The notes beneath the pieces were generated by a model. That model was not told where the DNA came from. It saw nothing but the letters and a program-made list of their open reading frames with translations, and searched no databases. Of a stretch of DNA of 64,000 bases, positions 60,898-64,000 are shown piece after piece. This DNA is from CBDDHT01 sp965228615 (GTDB taxonomy: Bacteria > Pseudomonadota > Alphaproteobacteria > Rhizobiales > Methyloligellaceae): positions 863,034 through 927,033 of the forward strand of contig CBDDHT010000001.1 in the NCBI GenBank assembly GCA_965228615.1, given 5' to 3'. A program made the translations under genes and the position numbers. Within the stretch, counting starts at the first letter, position 1, and the number at the start of each line of letters is the position of its first letter.

Positions 60898-61395
60898 TCA
60901 AACTCCCGCCAGATATTGCTCGAGAATGCCGTTGGGGATCGGGACATTCGCGGCTTTTGTGAAGAAGAGATAGAGCCCGGCCGGAATACCGATTGCGACG
61001 GGAATCATGATTGTCAGCCGCCGCTCATCGGCCAGAAACATCAGCGTGAAGAGTGCGATTGCACCCGTGAGCGGAAAGCCCAGCGGCTCGAGCGCGATAT
61101 AGAGCGCGAACAGGACGGCAAACACTGTGACGGTGCGCATGATGACCCGTTCGTCGGGAGCGGCTTCCATCGCGGCGGCGTCCGATTTCATCGCCAAGGT
61201 TCGTATGATCACCATCGCTCCGAATGCTGCCAGCATGTAACAGACGATGCGCGGGAAATAGGATGGCGAGAGGGCCGCAAACTGCACGCCTCCCGGTTCA
61301 TCGATTCCGTTCGGTATGATGACAAACACGCCAAGGAGGCCGAATATGAGCATCAATGGTCCGGCAATGAGATTGATGACTTTCAACTGCGACAT
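60898..61395 (-). CDS. tctB: Tripartite tricarboxylate transporter small membrane subunit TctB
   Basis: The 165-residue membrane protein has four predicted helices, including NLIAGPLMLIFGLLGVFVI at the start and VFAVLFALYIALEPLGFPLTG near the end, as expected for TctB (DUF1468). It directly precedes tctA. ATG 61395 follows GGGGGAA; a longer frame from 61422 is not needed. Low sequence conservation is normal for this family. Confidence 0.9.
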   Translation of the reverse strand: MSQLKVINLIAGPLMLIFGLLGVFVIIPNGIDEPGGVQFAALSPSYFPRIVCYMLAAFGAMVIIRTLAMKSDAAAMEAAPDERVIMRTVTVFAVLFALYIALEPLGFPLTGAIALFTLMFLADERRLTIMIPVAIGIPAGLYLFFTKAANVPIPNGILEQYLAGV

Positions 61396-61437
61396 GCCCG
61401 TTTCCCCCAACGCACTTCCCAAGAGGAGTGCTCTGAC

Positions 61438-62637
61438 TTAAGCGGCTCTGAGCCGTTCGATATTAAGATCCTGCGAATACACGAATGCGCTGAGACCCAG
61501 CCAAACGGCCGAGTCGTTACTCGTGACGGCACTCGGTTGAACACGTGCTGCTTCCTCAGCGCCGCGCAGGCGCGCAAGCTTCTCTTGCACGCCTTTGAGA
61601 TAGTCGGGCTGCCGCCCGGCGGCACCGGCAAGCAGCACCAGATCCGGATTAAGGACCGACATGATCGTGTCCACGGCAAGTGCCATGGCACCACCGGCCT
61701 GCTTGAACGCCTGGGATACGAGCTTGGCTTCCGGTCCGCGGAGAGCGGCGATTGCCGCTAGACGTCGTCCGGGATCGGTCGTCTTGCCGACGCTTGGCAA
61801 GGCCAGGTCCTTGAGCTGTTCCAATATTGCGGCGCCGGATGCGACGACTTCTAAACATCCGTTTCTACCGCAGAAGCAGGTCGTTCGATTGCCGTGCAGC
61901 GAGAAGTGCGAAATTTGTCCGACCATATCGTCGCGGCCGCGCAGGATTCGCCCATCGATCGCAACGCTGCCGCCGAGACCCAGACCGTTGTTGATGAGAA
62001 CAACATTCGCCGTATCCGCGGCAAGTCCTCTGGCGCGTTCGGCCTTGAGCAGTGCCACCGCCCGGCCCTCAACCTTCACCGGCAAATCGAGTGCCGTGGA
62101 CAAGATCGATCCAACGGAAACATTGTCCCAGCCAAGCGGCGGACTTGCGATCAAGATACCGGTTTCCGGATCGGCACGGCCGGCAATGGAGAGGCCTGCA
62201 CCCAGAAGACGGGATTGATCGAAATCGGTCTTTTCGATAAGCGCCGTTGCCACTTCGGCAACCTGCTTCAGCGTTGCGGACGGGTCCTTAAGATCCAACA
62301 AGCGAACATTATCTCGAGCGATGATTTCACCGCGGCAGTTTGCAATGGAGACGGAACGCACATTGCCCGTCAGCGCAATCCCTAGAACGAAAGCGCCGTC
62401 GTCGCTCAATTCAAGAATGACGTTTCTTCGTCCGACCCGGCCCTTGAGCGGGATCGTGGCGCCTTCCTTAAGGAGCCCCGCATCGATAAGCTCACGAGTG
62501 ATTCGTGATATGGCTGCACCGGTCAGTCCGGTCTGTTTGGCGATGTCCGTCCGAGAGAGCACCTTGTTCTCGACGATCAGTTTCAGCACCAGGTCTCGGT
62601 TCTGCCGTCTGATGTTGCTGGGTGATCCGATGCGCAT
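61438..62637 (-). CDS. ROK family transcriptional repressor
   Basis: The 399-residue regulator joins an N-terminal winged helix (TRTDIAKQTGLTGAAISRITRELI at about 25-50) to a ROK domain with the ATP-binding VLGIALTG and the zinc motif CFCGRNGCLE (three Cys with an upstream His). NagC, Mlc and XylR belong to this group and respond to sugars or sugar derivatives. It is divergent from tctC and ends 42 bases before tctB on the same strand, so it could control both arms through the AT-rich palindrome at 62656-62683. Confidence 0.92.
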   Translation of the reverse strand: MRIGSPSNIRRQNRDLVLKLIVENKVLSRTDIAKQTGLTGAAISRITRELIDAGLLKEGATIPLKGRVGRRNVILELSDDGAFVLGIALTGNVRSVSIANCRGEIIARDNVRLLDLKDPSATLKQVAEVATALIEKTDFDQSRLLGAGLSIAGRADPETGILIASPPLGWDNVSVGSILSTALDLPVKVEGRAVALLKAERARGLAADTANVVLINNGLGLGGSVAIDGRILRGRDDMVGQISHFSLHGNRTTCFCGRNGCLEVVASGAAILEQLKDLALPSVGKTTDPGRRLAAIAALRGPEAKLVSQAFKQAGGAMALAVDTIMSVLNPDLVLLAGAAGRQPDYLKGVQEKLARLRGAEEAARVQPSAVTSNDSAVWLGLSAFVYSQDLNIERLRAA

Positions 62638-62655
62638 TTTGAGCCGCCATCTGCC

Positions 62656-62683
62656 AATAAATTAATTTCGGTAATTAATTATT
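62656..62683. promoter_or_regulatory. ROK-type operator (AT-rich inverted repeat)
   Basis: ATTAATT-TCGGT-AATTAAT with AT-rich flanks is symmetric over most of 28 bases and recalls the NagC/Mlc operator shape. It stands 18 bases before the ROK ATG and 96 bases before tctC. Confidence 0.65.
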
Positions 62684-62778
62684 GAACTTACCCGCGACCT
62701 GTGTCAAGTTGTTTCCCATGAAGGGCGAAAAATCCGCTTCTTCGCCAGTTTCCGGTTGGTATCAGGGAGGAATGAAGT

Positions 62779-63773
62779 ATGACAAAGACTTGGCAAACGA
62801 CGGCCTTCGCGGCGATGGTTTTCGCTGCGAGTGCGCCGTTCGCGGCGCTTCATGCGGCGGATTATCCGTCAAAACCGGTCACGCTTGTCGTGCCTTATGG
62901 GCCAGGCGGCGCCTCCGACTTGCACGCCCGTATCGTTGCAGGATCGGCACCGAACTATCTCAAGCAAGCCGTTCTTGTCGTGAATAAGACCGGCGCTGCC
63001 GGCGTCGTCGGATCGAACTTCGTGGTTCGCTCGAAGAAGAATGGCTATACGCTCTTGTCAGCGCGCGTCGGTAGTCAGGCCGGTGTGCCTGCGATGAACC
63101 CGAACATTCCCTACAAGTGGAGTGACTATACGTTCCTCGGACTTACCGAGCGCAATCCCTTCGTGCTCGCAGTTAAAAAAGACTCGCCCTACAACAGTTT
63201 CAAGGATTTGAAAAAGCCCTGAAGGGCGGCACGAAACTGACTTATGCCTCCGCCGGTGTCGGCACGCTCCTCCATATCGCGACACTCGTGATGTCCGACA
63301 AGATGGCTGTCGACAACAACAACCTCACTCATATTCCCTATAAGGGTGGTGGGAAGGCCCGCGCGGCATTGGTCGGCGGTCATGTCGACTTTCTCTGGCA
63401 GAATCTTTCAGGATTGATCGGCGCCTACCGTGCTGGTCAGATCAAGATTCTGGCCGTGACGACAGGCGAACGTATCAACAGCATCAAGGACGTTCCGACC
63501 GTCAAGGAACTGGGCTATCCGGCAATGGAAACGATTATCGGCTGGAGCGGAATTTTCGGCCCGCCCGATCTGCCGAAGCCTGTCGTCGACAAGTGGGTTG
63601 CAACGCTGCAGGGCCTCAAGAAGGACAAAGCCTTCAACAAGCTCATTAAGGGCCTGGGTTCGATTCCCGACATTCGCAGTCCCGAGGAAACGAAGGCCTA
63701 TGTGAAGGTGCAGTATGAAACCTTCAAGGACGTGGTGACCAAACTCGGCGTTCGTGTGAAGGCCAAAAAGTAG
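62779..63773 (+). pseudogene. tctC: TctC/Bug-type periplasmic binding protein with one-base frameshift
   Basis: The gene encodes a tripartite tricarboxylate transporter binding protein with signal peptide (TTAFAAMVFAASAPFAALHA) and Bug-family motifs (YPSKPVTLVVPYGPGGASD, GAAGVVGSNFV; then HIPYKGGGKARAALVGGHVD, DVPTVKELGYPAM). The first frame stops at 63222; the rest continues in another frame to 63773. At 63211-63215 there are five A where six would restore the codon row AAA-AAA-GCC-CTG. It is either a sequencing slip, a true mutation or frameshifting. Downstream tctC is complete. It should bind the transported anion. Confidence 0.88.
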
Positions 63774-63787
63774 CAATTGCCAATTGA

Positions 63788-63822
63788 GCAGCGGAGCCCG
63801 AGCGGCTCCGCTGCATTTTTAT
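63788..63822 (+). terminator. Rho-independent terminator after tctC
   Basis: A perfect 11-base stem GCAGCGGAGCC / GGCTCCGCTGC with loop CGAGC is followed by ATTTTTATT. It ends the tctC transcript 15 bases after its stop, so the sulfatase at 63877 probably needs its own promoter or read-through. Confidence 0.9.
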
Positions 63823-63876
63823 TCCTGTTAAGAGAATTCTCGCTCTCCGATGTTTCCTGGGGGGAAGGGCAGTCGC

Positions 63877-64000
63877 ATGTCTCAAGAAAAACCGAACATC
63901 CTCGTCATCATGACGGATCAATTGGCCCCGCAGGCGCTGCCCTGCTACGGGCATCCGCTGGTAAGTGCGCCGCACATCGCAGGATTGGCCGAGGAGGGCG
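63877..64000 (+). CDS. Sulfatase, N-terminal part (cut by window end)
   Basis: Forty-one residues are visible: KPNILVIMTDQLAPQALPCY is the metal-binding start of type I sulfatases and is close to that of the sulfatase at 40618 (PNILLIQADQLAGPAMPMY). GGGGGGAAGGG lies before the ATG. The formylglycine motif would be outside the window. Its place after tctC suggests that the imported substrate is a sulfate ester or related anion. Confidence 0.85.
   Translation, partial: MSQEKPNILVIMTDQLAPQALPCYGHPLVSAPHIAGLAEEG

Noticed and set aside
63211..63217. Programmed -1 frameshifting in tctC
   Set aside because: Family genes are not known to use it, the P-site codon would mispair at the first base, and a homopolymer error is simpler.
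1..64000. CRISPR array or tRNA/rRNA gene
   Set aside because: No regularly spaced repeats or tRNA-like arms with CCA/TTCGA patterns were recognised; small tRNAs could still be missed by eye.

Overview
The window is 64 kb of gene-dense, moderately GC-rich DNA from an alphaproteobacterium, probably of the Hyphomicrobiales or a neighbouring order. The signs are a tad/cpa pilus cluster of alphaproteobacterial layout, an RpoE-ChrR zinc anti-sigma pair with its fatty-acid modification genes, a CtrA-like half-site pair, dispersed CCCGGACTTGATCCGGG palindromes, and TctABC-type transport. The species cannot be named from the sequence. No rRNA, tRNA or CRISPR array was seen.

Layout. 1-4 kb: two peptidase-like amidohydrolases (the first cut by the window edge), an L,D-transpeptidase, a formyltransferase-like protein and a GrxB-type glutaredoxin. 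4.2-12.9 kb: Flp/Tad pilus assembly genes cpaB, cpaC, a small lipoprotein, cpaE, cpaF, tadB, tadC and a TadD-like TPR lipoprotein. 12.9-15.4 kb: a tetR gene with two matching operators and a three-gene target operon (AhpD-like protein, unknown protein, SDR lacking its catalytic tyrosine). 15.6-24.2 kb: an Omp25-like barrel, rpoE-chrR-SDR, hemN with an FNR-type box, and an FAD oxidoreductase/DUF1365/cyclopropane-fatty-acid synthase operon behind an exact RpoE-type promoter, divergent from a DUF2177 gene. 24.2-33.8 kb: redox genes, namely a 1193-residue fusion resembling NfnB plus NfnA, a CFA-like methyltransferase, and an operon of a TauD dioxygenase, a membrane anchor and a molybdopterin oxidoreductase fused to a four-cluster ferredoxin.

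33.9-46.3 kb is an accessory catabolic region: LysR, DegT aminotransferase, alpha/beta hydrolase, SDR, PhyH dioxygenase, NAD-epimerase bracketed by two large hairpins with a shared loop, a sulfatase, a GST and an amidase. 46.3-48 kb is a scar with an IS110 remnant. 48-52.9 kb holds an FMN reductase, a YHS protein, a decayed GNAT gene, and a Crp/Fnr regulator followed by a diheme cytochrome c, DUF2892 and a 49-residue microprotein, with palindromes repeated between them. 53-57.5 kb contains an unknown coiled-coil protein, two conserved small proteins, and an ECF sigma/RskA anti-sigma pair that appears to share its own promoter motif with a gene for a tandem-repeat protein. 57.6-64 kb is a divergent locus controlled by a ROK repressor: a metallophosphoesterase fused to an unknown C-terminal half, TctA and TctB on one side; a frameshifted TctC and the start of a second sulfatase on the other, suggesting uptake and hydrolysis of a sulfate or phosphate ester.

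The best candidates for undescribed biology are the ECF/RskA/tandem-repeat module, the Nfn-like fusion beside the fused molybdoenzyme, the phosphoesterase fusion inside the Tct locus, and the paired hairpin repeats. All function calls rest on reading the sequence; no database search was run.
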